NCBI GenBank assembly: GCA_028280565.1
Contig: JANQLQ010000024.1
Location: 45,248 to 109,247 of the forward strand
Length of the DNA: 64,000 nt
Source: Fulvivirga sp.
GTDB taxonomy: Bacteria > Bacteroidota > Bacteroidia > Cytophagales > Cyclobacteriaceae
Direction: 5' to 3'
Each line of letters begins with the position of its first letter. The stretch's first letter is position 1. Shown here piece by piece: positions 43,278 through 52,400 of the stretch. Below the pieces are notes generated by a model. It worked only from the letters and a program-made list of their open reading frames with translations. It ran no database searches and was not told the DNA's origin. A program made the position numbers and the translations under genes.

Positions 43278-45662
43278 ATGAGCCGCGTGAAAGCTAAACT
43301 AGGAGAAAAGAACGGGCCGACATCACCATCACAGTTAAAGGTGTTAGTCATTGAAGATTCTATCGACGACTACGAGCTGATCGTTGACAAGATCAAAAGG
43401 GAGGGTTTTATCATAACGCCCTCTCGTGTGGAGACTACGGAAGAGCTAAGCCATACGCTAGTGTCAAAACATTGGGACCTGGTGATCAGTGATAATGGCT
43501 TACCGGGTTTTAATGCACGAATAGCTTTGTCCATTACACGTGAATCGCACCCCAACGTACCTTTTATCATAGTATCAGGCTCTTTGGGAGAAGAAGATGC
43601 CATAGAGGCGTTGCTGGCAGGAGCTAATGACTATATTTTGAAGGATAACCTTACGCGGCTCATCCCCTCTATCCATCGTGAGCTAAGAGAATACAAGCAG
43701 CGCATGGACCGCATTAGCATGGAACACAAGCTGCGTAAAAGTCAAAGAAACTACCAGTTACTGGCCGAAAATGTCCAAGACTTAGTTTGTGTTCACGACA
43801 CAGACGGTGATTACCTGTGGGTAAGCCCATCCGCTTCTAAGATCCTAGGGTTCTCGGCGGAAGAGCTTATCGAACTGGGGAGTTTAACCAATATACACCC
43901 GGACGACTTAAACGAAGTGACCAATGTATTTGAATCCCTAAAAAAAAATGATGGCCTTCATTCCATGCAGCGCTTTCATTATCGCAGGAAAAGAAAAGAT
44001 GGGATTTACATTTATTTGGAAACACTGGCAGAACCGGTGTATGAAAATGACTGGCTTACTAGGATCGTTACCACTACGCGTGATATTACCGAACAAATGC
44101 TGGCCACCCAGCTATTGGAAGAAAACCAAGCACGCTATGAAGGGGTACTAGAGAGCCTCTCGGAGGGGGTGATCCTGCTCAATGCAGATGGAAACATTGT
44201 CACACACAACAAAAGTGCACGCAAAATTCTGCGCATCCCTGGTAAGGATTGTGTCAAACTGGTGGATTTCCTGCAAGAGAACTTCCAGCTCCTTAAAAAA
44301 AATGGCAAGACTCTCGCGCCACGCGAGTTCCCCTCGAATGTGACGCTACGAACTGGCAATTCAAAGTATAACATGCTCGTAGGGTTAGAGAAACATGGAG
44401 AAGTACTATGGCTATCCGTAAACTCCGTGTCTTATAATTTGAGTACCTCCAAGGGCGTGGTCCTGTCATTTACTGATGTTACTGAACAGAACAACAGCCA
44501 AGAGAAGATCCAACGTATGGCCAAAGAGCTGGTAAACTTGATCGAAAATGCTAACGCCCCCATATTCGGCATCGACTGGAACGGAAATATCACCGAATGG
44601 AACAACTATACCCGTAAAATCACCGGGTTTACAAAAGAAGAGGTACTAGGTAAAAGCCTATTAGATACATTCATTCTTAAAAGCCATCGAGATCATATCC
44701 GTACTCTTTTTAAAGAGATCCTGCGAGGCGTTAATACCACGAATTACGAGGTGCCTATCATCACCAAAAGCGGCAGGATCGTGACCATACTTCTTAATGG
44801 CACTCCACGCAGGGATTATGAAGGTAATATCGTGGGAATGGTAGCCGTAGGACAGGACATCACCGAGCTGATCGAATACCGGGATACGCTGGAAATGAAA
44901 GTAGAAGAAAGGACCTTAGAACTTAAAAAGGCCCTGGCCAAAGAAAAGGAGTTGGTGTCTTTGAAGTCCAAATTTGTTTCCATGGCATCACATGAATTTC
45001 GAACACCGCTATCCACCATCAAATTTGCCTCGGACTTTATCAAAAAATATCATGACCAGGCCGATTGGGAAAAACTAAGGATCAAACTTTTCAAAATTGA
45101 CGAGCAGGTTAAACATATGACCCATTTACTCGACGATGTATTGGTGATTGGAAAAAGCCAGGCCGGTATGATCAAGGTAAATACAACCGTGATCGATCTG
45201 CCGGAATTCTTCCAAAAGATCATCGAAGAGGTTACGTATAACTCTGGCTTTACCCATAAGGTGCTGGACACGATCACACTCGAGGTAGAACAAGTAATCG
45301 CAGACGAAAAGCTGCTCAGGAACATTTTGATCAATTTGTTGAGTAACGCTATTAAATTCAGTCCCGGCCAAGATAAGGTTAGGCTTGATGTGCTGTGCAG
45401 ACGTAACATCCTGTCCATCTCTGTACAGGACTGGGGGCTTGGTATAGAGAAAACGGAGCATGATAAAGTATTCGAGGCCTTCCACAGGAGTGATAACGTT
45501 CGGGACATTCAAGGGACTGGTTTGGGATTGTCCATAGTGAAAAAAGCCGTAGAAATACAAAACGGGAACATCGCTTTCGAAAGTGAACCCGGCAAAGGGA
45601 CCACATTCAACGTAAGCCTACCAACTGTTTATCATAATGAAAAAGAAAATATTAGTAGTTGA
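43278..45662 (+). CDS. Receiver-PAS(3)-histidine kinase
   Basis: The 794-residue protein has an N-terminal receiver domain (~15-140; IEDSIDDYELI, Asp in LVISDNGLP, Lys in YILKDNLTRL), three PAS domains (~155-275, ~285-400, ~415-530; the last ENANAPIFGIDWNGNITEWNNYTRKITGF), a coiled-coil (LEMKVEERTLELKKALAKEKEL), HisKA with His near 570 (FVSMASHEFRTPLSTI) and HATPase (LLSNAIKFSPGQ, GTGLGLSIVKKAVE). Its receiver closely resembles that of the protein encoded upstream, so the two probably arose by duplication. Its end overlaps the next response regulator gene by 26 bases. Confidence 0.9.
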   Translation: MSRVKAKLGEKNGPTSPSQLKVLVIEDSIDDYELIVDKIKREGFIITPSRVETTEELSHTLVSKHWDLVISDNGLPGFNARIALSITRESHPNVPFIIVSGSLGEEDAIEALLAGANDYILKDNLTRLIPSIHRELREYKQRMDRISMEHKLRKSQRNYQLLAENVQDLVCVHDTDGDYLWVSPSASKILGFSAEELIELGSLTNIHPDDLNEVTNVFESLKKNDGLHSMQRFHYRRKRKDGIYIYLETLAEPVYENDWLTRIVTTTRDITEQMLATQLLEENQARYEGVLESLSEGVILLNADGNIVTHNKSARKILRIPGKDCVKLVDFLQENFQLLKKNGKTLAPREFPSNVTLRTGNSKYNMLVGLEKHGEVLWLSVNSVSYNLSTSKGVVLSFTDVTEQNNSQEKIQRMAKELVNLIENANAPIFGIDWNGNITEWNNYTRKITGFTKEEVLGKSLLDTFILKSHRDHIRTLFKEILRGVNTTNYEVPIITKSGRIVTILLNGTPRRDYEGNIVGMVAVGQDITELIEYRDTLEMKVEERTLELKKALAKEKELVSLKSKFVSMASHEFRTPLSTIKFASDFIKKYHDQADWEKLRIKLFKIDEQVKHMTHLLDDVLVIGKSQAGMIKVNTTVIDLPEFFQKIIEEVTYNSGFTHKVLDTITLEVEQVIADEKLLRNILINLLSNAIKFSPGQDKVRLDVLCRRNILSISVQDWGLGIEKTEHDKVFEAFHRSDNVRDIQGTGLGLSIVKKAVEIQNGNIAFESEPGKGTTFNVSLPTVYHNEKENISS

Positions 45663-45999
45663 TGACACCCTACATGTGCTAGAAGAGGTAAGGGATATCC
45701 TTGAGATGGAAAATTTCGAAGTGATCGCCGCTACGAATGCCATCGAAGGCATGCTTAAGTTAAGCAAGGAAACGCCTGACCTGGTCATCACAGATCTGCG
45801 CATGCCGGGGCTAACGGGTTTTGATCTTTTGGGAAGGGTAAAATCGATGGACCTGGACAAAGAAATACCTGTGATCGTACTTTCAGCTAACGCAGACAAG
45901 GAAAATATTAAAAAAGCTATCAGTCTAAAAGCTTCACACTATTTGAAAAAACCGTGCTCGGCAGACGAGCTAATTGAAACCGTGAGAACGATAATTTAA
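45637..45999 (+). CDS. Single-domain response regulator
   Basis: The 120-residue protein is only a receiver domain: VVDD near the start, phospho-acceptor Asp in LVITDLRMPGLTG, Thr/Ser in VIVLSAN and Lys in YLKKPCSADEL. It has no output domain. It overlaps the end of the kinase gene by 26 bases, so the two are translationally coupled; it probably receives phosphate from that kinase and passes it on or controls a partner by contact. Confidence 0.92.
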   Translation: MKKKILVVDDTLHVLEEVRDILEMENFEVIAATNAIEGMLKLSKETPDLVITDLRMPGLTGFDLLGRVKSMDLDKEIPVIVLSANADKENIKKAISLKASHYLKKPCSADELIETVRTII

Positions 46000-46009
46000 C
46001 CCAAAAACC

Positions 46010-46663
46010 ATGAAAAAAATAAAGGTGATGCTTGTGGATGATCATACCCTGCTTCTAGAAGGCATAGCGGCCATGCTGAATAAGGTAGAATACATAGAAA
46101 TTGTAGCCAAGGCATCCAGCGGGGAAGAAGCCATCAACCTGGCCAATGAATACAAGCCCGGTCTTATCTTAATGGATATTATGATGCAGGGCATGAACGG
46201 TATAGAAGCCACCCGGTGGATCAAAGAACAAAACCCGGACATCAAGATCGTGTTATTGTCCAGTGAAGTGAATGAAAACTACATTACCCTCGCTGTTAAA
46301 GCTGGGGTAGAAGGATACCTGCCTAAAGATGTCAGTAAGCCTACCATGATAGAGGCGATCAGCAAGGTAAGCGACGGGGAAAAATACTTTGCTCAACCTG
46401 TTACCAATATCATACTGGACACCTTTTATAAAAGAGAATCCAGTGAAAAAAGAGCTACTCCAAACGACGGTTTGACAAAACGGGAGCACGAGGTACTCCA
46501 AAAGGTAGCCTTAGGCAGATCCAACCAAGAGGTGGCCGACGATCTTTTTATAAGCATTAAGACAGTGGAGACCCATAAAACAAATATTTTATCTAAACTA
46601 GGCCTGAAAAATACCGCTGAATTGGTTAAGTATGCCATAAAAAATAATGTGATCGAAATTTAA
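46010..46663 (+). CDS. NarL/LuxR-family response regulator
   Basis: The receiver domain (~1-120; VDDHTLLLEG, Asp in LILMDIMMQGMNG, Lys in YLPKDVS) is followed by a LuxR-type helix-turn-helix (~150-212; LTKREHEVLQKVALGRSNQEVADDLFISIKTVETHK, LGLKNTAELVKYA). It should bind DNA when phosphorylated. It lies 10 bases after the single-domain regulator gene. The pair with the receiver-PAS-kinase upstream looks like one signalling unit. Confidence 0.93.
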   Translation: MKKIKVMLVDDHTLLLEGIAAMLNKVEYIEIVAKASSGEEAINLANEYKPGLILMDIMMQGMNGIEATRWIKEQNPDIKIVLLSSEVNENYITLAVKAGVEGYLPKDVSKPTMIEAISKVSDGEKYFAQPVTNIILDTFYKRESSEKRATPNDGLTKREHEVLQKVALGRSNQEVADDLFISIKTVETHKTNILSKLGLKNTAELVKYAIKNNVIEI

Positions 46664-47135
46664 AACGGCAGGACTTTACCCCCCATATCATAACGTATCT
46701 TTCCCGCCCCCTGCTTTTAAAAGATAGATAATGGGTACATGTAGATTCCTCTAGGTCCTCCCTAGCTGGATAAAACAAACATAAAATCAAGCGGATCACC
46801 GACGGACCATAACCTACTCAAACCTACCGGTAACTCTCACATTACTACCGACATCACCGTCTCACCGAGGAATTCCCTAGATTTAGAATTACAGGATTTC
46901 CCTTATTAAAGTCTTCTACATGCTTGACATCTTTGGTGAGTAAGATGTTAGTAAGAATACTATCATCCACGTCGCCAAGTCCAACAACATCCATCCCGTG
47001 TTCGGCATAGTCAAGGAATACTGGCCAACATTGAGGACTCATAAGACCAAAATTATGCCTATGCAAAGCGTAACAGACAGGAGAAGGTCTTTATCTATCG
47101 AAAGAGGGAACAGGATCGCTAGGAAAGGAAAAAAG

Positions 47136-47666
47136 ATGGATGAGTTATTGAAGACAATAAGGGGTTATTTGGCTTCGGAGAAGCAGGGAGCCTTCGAAAA
47201 CGAAATACACTTTAACAAGCTGATCGATGAGATCTTGGAGCATGTGAAAGATCATACTACTTCGCCCAAACTAAACGTGAACATTAGGGTGAAACAAGAC
47301 GTACCATTCTATTCGAATGTCCTAAGAGTATCACTGGCATTAGAACATGTGCTACGGAATGCCGTTCACTACCAGGACAGGAACAAAGCAGAAAATATTG
47401 TAGACATCGAGATCGCTGTTGCCGCAGCAGAGGCTGTTATTGAAATTGTAGATAATGGAGAAGGTATTCCCAAACAAGCACGAAACCGTATTTTCGAACC
47501 TTTTGTAAAAGTTTCAAAAGCTTCAAACGGTTTTGGCGTAGGACTTTATGTTGTAGAAAAATGCCTTGACGATCTAGGCGGTTATATCAATATCAACTCT
47601 TCTTACAGCATAGGTACCCATTGTATCTTGAAAATACCCAACCTGGTGTCCAATCTCGCACGTTAA
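47136..47666 (+). CDS. Stand-alone HATPase (histidine kinase-like ATPase)
   Basis: The start at ATG 47136 is chosen because it follows a purine-rich aggaaaggaaaaaag and the open frame upstream (from 46998) shows no domain. The ~176-residue product is just the ATP-binding half of a histidine kinase: N box LEHVLRNAVHYQDR, G1 DNGEGIP, F box RIFEPFVK and G2 GFGVGLYVVEKCL. No HisKA domain or phospho-acceptor His is present. It could be the truncated 3' end of a kinase gene or a true ATPase-only regulator. The 46664-47135 stretch before it holds no convincing gene. Confidence 0.75.
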   Translation: MDELLKTIRGYLASEKQGAFENEIHFNKLIDEILEHVKDHTTSPKLNVNIRVKQDVPFYSNVLRVSLALEHVLRNAVHYQDRNKAENIVDIEIAVAAAEAVIEIVDNGEGIPKQARNRIFEPFVKVSKASNGFGVGLYVVEKCLDDLGGYININSSYSIGTHCILKIPNLVSNLAR

Positions 47667-48035
47667 TAGACTGGCAGGGTAATTAAGACCTGTATTTGTC
47701 CCTCATAGGAAGCTCCCGGTCCGTCAGCAATAGGCAAAGGGCCGTAGCCAAAAGATAAGGTGTCGATTGTTTCATTCCATGGAAGAAAGACAAACACCAA
47801 AAAACACCTGCATCCTTCTCATGGATCCCCTTAACCTTTCATCATGCGTGAATTCAGCCTTTCATTGCAAAATAGCTAAAAAGATGACCTTGCACATCGG
47901 CGGGTAAGTGACCTTCCAAGCACAGGGTGAAACTCCTAGCTTACCTGAATCCCTTATTTTTTCATTTCAGATTTTCCCTGGTCCTTGACACTAAGTGATT
48001 TTACATCTTTAGCTCGGTAAAAAGACCGAGCGAAG
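47667..48035. other. Leader region of the PorP-like gene with hairpins
   Basis: No gene is seen in these 369 bases. A perfect 7-bp hairpin gctcggt-aaaaag-accgagc (48012-48031) ends five bases before the ATG of the porP-like gene and could affect translation. Further upstream, ggtaag (47911-47916 region) and cttacc (47940s) can pair around a loop, a hint of a structured leader. No known riboswitch class was recognised. Confidence 0.4.
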
Positions 48036-49007
48036 ATGAAGAAAATTACGTATTTCAGCCTAGCCTTATGGTTTTTGTGTTTGGCGCAAGCTTCAGCCCA
48101 AGATCCGCAGTTTTCGCAATTTTATGCTAACCCTGTATACCTAAACCCCAGTTTAGTAGGTATCACCGGGAAAAACAGGGCTGTTTTCATTCATCGAAGA
48201 CAAGGCGCCACCCCTTACGGTTTCAATACCTCTGCGTTTTCTTTGGATGGTACCTTGAGCACACAGTCTGGGTGGGGCTTACAAGTGATCCACGATACCC
48301 AAATGAGCGGCCTTATCAGTTCTACGGCCTACTATTCTTCTTTAGGGCACAGGCTCAATCTTTCTAAAAACGCCCAGCTCGGCCTGGGCATCAAAGTAGG
48401 CATGTACCAAAAAATGCTCGATTGGGATCAACTCGTATTTGAAGACCAGCTGGATGACCGCAATGGACTTATAAATAACACGAACGAACAGCTTGGACGA
48501 AATCGTATTGCTAATGCAGACATTTCCGCCGGGGCTATATATTATTCTAAAAACCTATTTGCCGGCGCGGTAATAAACCATGTCAACGAACCTGTAGAAA
48601 ACTTTAACGACGAAAACGGCGCAAAACTTCCAGCACGCTTCACTTTGCACGCCGGGGGGTTCATCTATTCCAAAAGCTACCGCCGACAGGAATACGTTCT
48701 ATCTCCCAATCTCATTTATGAGCGCCAGGGGGAGTTCAATTATTGGCACCTGGGGATGTATTATGGCTCCAATGCCTGGACCGTGGGCGCATGGTATCGC
48801 TGGGACGATTCCATTATCTTTTCACTAGGTGCCAATATAGCAGACTTCAGGCTGGGGTACAGTCATGATATACCTGTAGTCGCACATAAAGCTCCAGCCG
48901 GAAACGCCCATGAGTTGACGCTAGCCTATCTATTTACTCTAACTAAAAACAAAGTAAAAAACAGGTACAAAGGAAAATGCCCCTCTTTTCAAAAATATCT
49001 TTTTTAA
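48036..49007 (+). CDS. PorP/SprF-family type IX secretion membrane protein
   Basis: After a signal peptide ending SASA, the 323-residue protein starts QDPQFSQFYANPVYLNPSLVGITG, the signature of the PorP/SprF family, and continues as an outer-membrane beta-barrel (SGWGLQVIHDTQMSGLISSTAYYSSLGHRL, GLGIKVGMYQKMLDWDQLVF, ADISAGAIYYSKNLFAGAVINH). Such proteins accompany and help present CHU_C-tagged type IX cargo at the surface. The two CHU_C/PKD genes directly downstream (10 and 0 bases apart) are the expected cargo. Confidence 0.92.
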   Translation: MKKITYFSLALWFLCLAQASAQDPQFSQFYANPVYLNPSLVGITGKNRAVFIHRRQGATPYGFNTSAFSLDGTLSTQSGWGLQVIHDTQMSGLISSTAYYSSLGHRLNLSKNAQLGLGIKVGMYQKMLDWDQLVFEDQLDDRNGLINNTNEQLGRNRIANADISAGAIYYSKNLFAGAVINHVNEPVENFNDENGAKLPARFTLHAGGFIYSKSYRRQEYVLSPNLIYERQGEFNYWHLGMYYGSNAWTVGAWYRWDDSIIFSLGANIADFRLGYSHDIPVVAHKAPAGNAHELTLAYLFTLTKNKVKNRYKGKCPSFQKYLF

Positions 49008-49017
49008 TCTCAAAATT

Positions 49018-49473
49018 ATGTGTCTTAAAAATTTACAAACCCTGCGAGTGACCTCTACCCTCCTACTTTTCCTAGGCACTGTCCCGTACCTGCTGGCCCA
49101 GCAAGATCAAAACCCTCCTATTCGGTACCGTGTGGTAGCTATAAACCAGGCGGATAGCACCATACGCAGCATATCGAACGAAATAGAATTATATCTTCCT
49201 TTAAGGATCTATTTCCCCAGTGCTTTTTCCCCCAACGGCGACGGGCTCAATGACACTTTTGGCGCCGTAGGAGAAGGGATTGAAAAATACAAGCTGACGG
49301 TATACAACCGGTGGGGTGAGATCCTTTTCTCCACTTACGATGTAAATACACGATGGGATGGACTTTACAAGGGAAGTCTCATTCCATTTGGCACCTACAA
49401 TTATGAAGCCATTGCCTACGGCAAAGAATTTGGTGAGATCCGCAAAACCGGTAATGTAACCGTACTGAACTAG
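49018..49473 (+). CDS. Tiny CHU_C (type IX type B sorting) protein
   Basis: The 151-residue protein has a signal peptide ending LLAQQ, a ~45-residue segment (PPIRYRVVAINQAD... SNEIELYLPLRI) and then a complete CHU_C domain (FPSAFSPNGDGLND, YNRWGEILFST, WDGLYKGSLIPFGTYNYEAIAYG). A sorting domain normally sits at the end of a large adhesin. The segment before it looks like the last strands of an FN3 domain, and the giant PKD protein encoded directly downstream ends in the middle of an FN3 domain. The two may be pieces of one adhesin with order swapped. The stop codon abuts the next start. Confidence 0.88.
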   Translation: MCLKNLQTLRVTSTLLLFLGTVPYLLAQQDQNPPIRYRVVAINQADSTIRSISNEIELYLPLRIYFPSAFSPNGDGLNDTFGAVGEGIEKYKLTVYNRWGEILFSTYDVNTRWDGLYKGSLIPFGTYNYEAIAYGKEFGEIRKTGNVTVLN

Positions 49474-52400
49474 ATGATCATCCCAAAAAACTTGCAAAAT
49501 CTTATGAAAAACCTTTACATCCTAATACTCCTTGTATCCCCATGGTTCGCCCATGCTCAAAATAATAAGATCAAGGCGAGTGTTACGCAAGGTTGTGCGC
49601 CACTCTCCGTCTCTTTTTCATACCCGGTACAGGGAATTTCGAAATACCAATGGGATTTTGGGAACGGTTCCAGCTCAGCGCTGGCAAATCCTACGATACT
49701 GTTTGATGCGGTAGGCAACTACACGGTGAAGCTTACCTTCACTACGGTAGAAGGAGCCTCTAAAACTATTACGATAGACGCCCCAATACAGGTCATTGAT
49801 AAGCCGCAGGTAGACTTTAGTGTTTCCGGTAGTAAATTTTGCAACGGGGATCGTGTTACTTTCAATAATACATCCACCTTGGCCGATCGTTACCTTTGGG
49901 ATTTTGGAGATGGTAACACCTCTCAAGAGAATAGTCCAACCCATCAATACGCCCGGGGAGGAAGCTACCAAGTGACTTTAGTTGGGTTCAACCAATATGG
50001 CTGTCAAGGGCTGAAAATCTCCGATACACCCATAGAGATCCGCCAGGTCACCTCGCTGGATTTTGAGGCTGACTTCACCAGTAAGTGCCTTGATGATGCT
50101 ACCATTGTTTTCAATGCCCCGCCCGGATATTCTTCCTTGCGTTGGGATTTTGGCGATGGAAGCCAAGGTGTTGGGAGCACTGTACTCCATACTTATGATC
50201 AACCCGGGAGCTATTCCGTATCACTGGCCGTGGAAGATGCCGAGGGCTGTACGGCCCTACTTACCAAGCCATCCTATATCCAGGTATTCGAGCCCGTGGT
50301 ACCTGCGGTTGAATTCATGGAAACGCCGGTTTGTACAGGCCAGGACATAACCTTTATCAATCAAACGCAGGATACACAAAGCATTACTTGGACTTTCGAC
50401 GACGGTTTCACTAGCGACCAGGATACTGTCACCCGGGCGTTTCCAAGCGCAGGAACATACTCCTTCACAGTTTCTTTAACCGGCACTAATGGCTGTACAA
50501 GTGTAAAAAACTACCCCGGCTCCATCACCGTGGTCCAGGCCCCTGCACCGGTCATCGATATTTCGGATACAGAGGGCTGTGTTCCCTTCAATGTTACTTT
50601 CAGCAACACCACACCGGGAAACCCCGGTTACTTTTGGGAGATCGACGGAAAAAGCTTTACGGACCCCATCGTAAGCTACACTTTTGACCAACCGGGGCGC
50701 TACACAATTACTGCCAAAACTTTACATAGCGCAGGCTGTGAAAACAGTATAGTATACGATTCAGCCATCGTGGTCCATGCACCGCAAATCGAAATTGAAA
50801 CATCGGAACCCAGCGGATGTATGCCCTTAAGCACTTCATTTTCATTAACGAACGACGACGTTACCCAAGTATTGTGGGATTTTGGCAATGGGCTTACTTC
50901 TACAGGGCTTACGCCGAGCCTAACGTATGAACAAGCCGGGGAATACGAGGTTTCTGCCACTGTAGTGAATGCTTACGGCTGTTTACAAACCATCAAATTC
51001 CCTCGCCCCATTTCCGTAAAGGATACCATAATCGACTACACCCCGCCCGGAGCGATAAAGACTTGTAAAGCCGTGAGTGTTTATTTTAATGGCGGGATGG
51101 GCACCGATTTTTGGGAATGGGATTTTGGTGATGGAAACACCTCCGAAGCTATAAACCCAACACATGTTTACAACGAACCGGGTACTTACAGGGTATCTTT
51201 AACGACCAACAATCGCAACCATTGTCGTACCACCATTCCCAACTACAACCGGATCATTGTCAAGGATGTGAAGGCCTCCTTCAAAGCCACGATAAGTGAT
51301 ACCACCGAATGCCCGGGGTTCACCGCGGAGTTTGAGAACCTCTCTCAAGATGCGGAAAGGTTCCTTTGGGATTTTGGGAACGGCCAACAATCTACTGAAG
51401 CTAACCCCCGGCACAAATTTGAAGGTACATTTCAATTCCCCGTCGTACTCACCGTGTGGAATGACATCGGCTGCTCCAAAAGAACATCGGAGATCATCAC
51501 CAGCCCATGGACTTCATGCTCCTACGATTCCCTCGACGAGATGGAAGGCGAAGTGATCGACAACACGAACAGGAATTACACGTACCAGCTAAATCTTTGT
51601 GATCTCCCTGCCGAGGTGAAATTTCGTAACCCCTTACCGCAAGCAGGATCATGGATGTGGGATTTCGGGGATAGCTCTACTTCTACCGAACAAAATCCCA
51701 TTCATATCTACACTACCAGCGGCACTTTCCCAGTCCGGCTGTTTGCTTTTTATGAGGATGGAAGCATAGATACACTCCAAAATTATTCGACGGTACGTAT
51801 CAGCACTCCCGACGTCAACTTTACTTACGATAAAAGTGCCACCTGCAACGGTACAGAAGTAAGTTTTCGCAACTCCTCCCCTAGCCTGCTGCGTTGGGAA
51901 TGGGACCTGGGCAATGGGACTACTTCTACGGCTAAAGACCCTGTAGCTCTTTATACCCAGCCCGGGGTATACCAGGTGGATCTTAGCGCCCGGGACACTT
52001 CCGGTTGTGACCTTAAAGTAGTAAAGAACGTGATCATCGGGAACCCCTACCTGATGTACCAATACGGAGATAATCTTTGTTTCGGCGACTCACTGTTTAT
52101 AGATCATAATATTGAGGGTTATCAAACCTTTTCCTGGGATTTCGGCGACGGCTATTCGAGTACGGAAAAATATCCCGAACACCAGTATGCCGGTCCGGGC
52201 GAATACCAGGTAAAGCTCAACGCCACGGACAGGAATGGGTGTGTAAAGGTATTTGACCTCCCCGAACAGGTGACGGTAAGCCAGCCCTTGGCTGATTTCA
52301 GTGTAGACGGAAAAGCCTTTGGTTGTAATACTTTGACCACCCAATTCAAAAATCGTTCGTTGAATGCATCGAAATGGCAATGGGACTTTGGCGATGGTCA

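Noticed and set aside
46854..47066. 70-codon minus-strand frame with VVGLGDVDDSILTNILL
   Set aside because: It looks somewhat protein-like but has no recognised family and overlaps the upstream extension of the HATPase frame; kept only as a hint that the HATPase starts later.
47880..47960. Possible riboswitch upstream of the PorP-like gene
   Set aside because: A ggtaag/cttacc pairing and a cacagggtgaaa segment were seen, but no known class could be matched.
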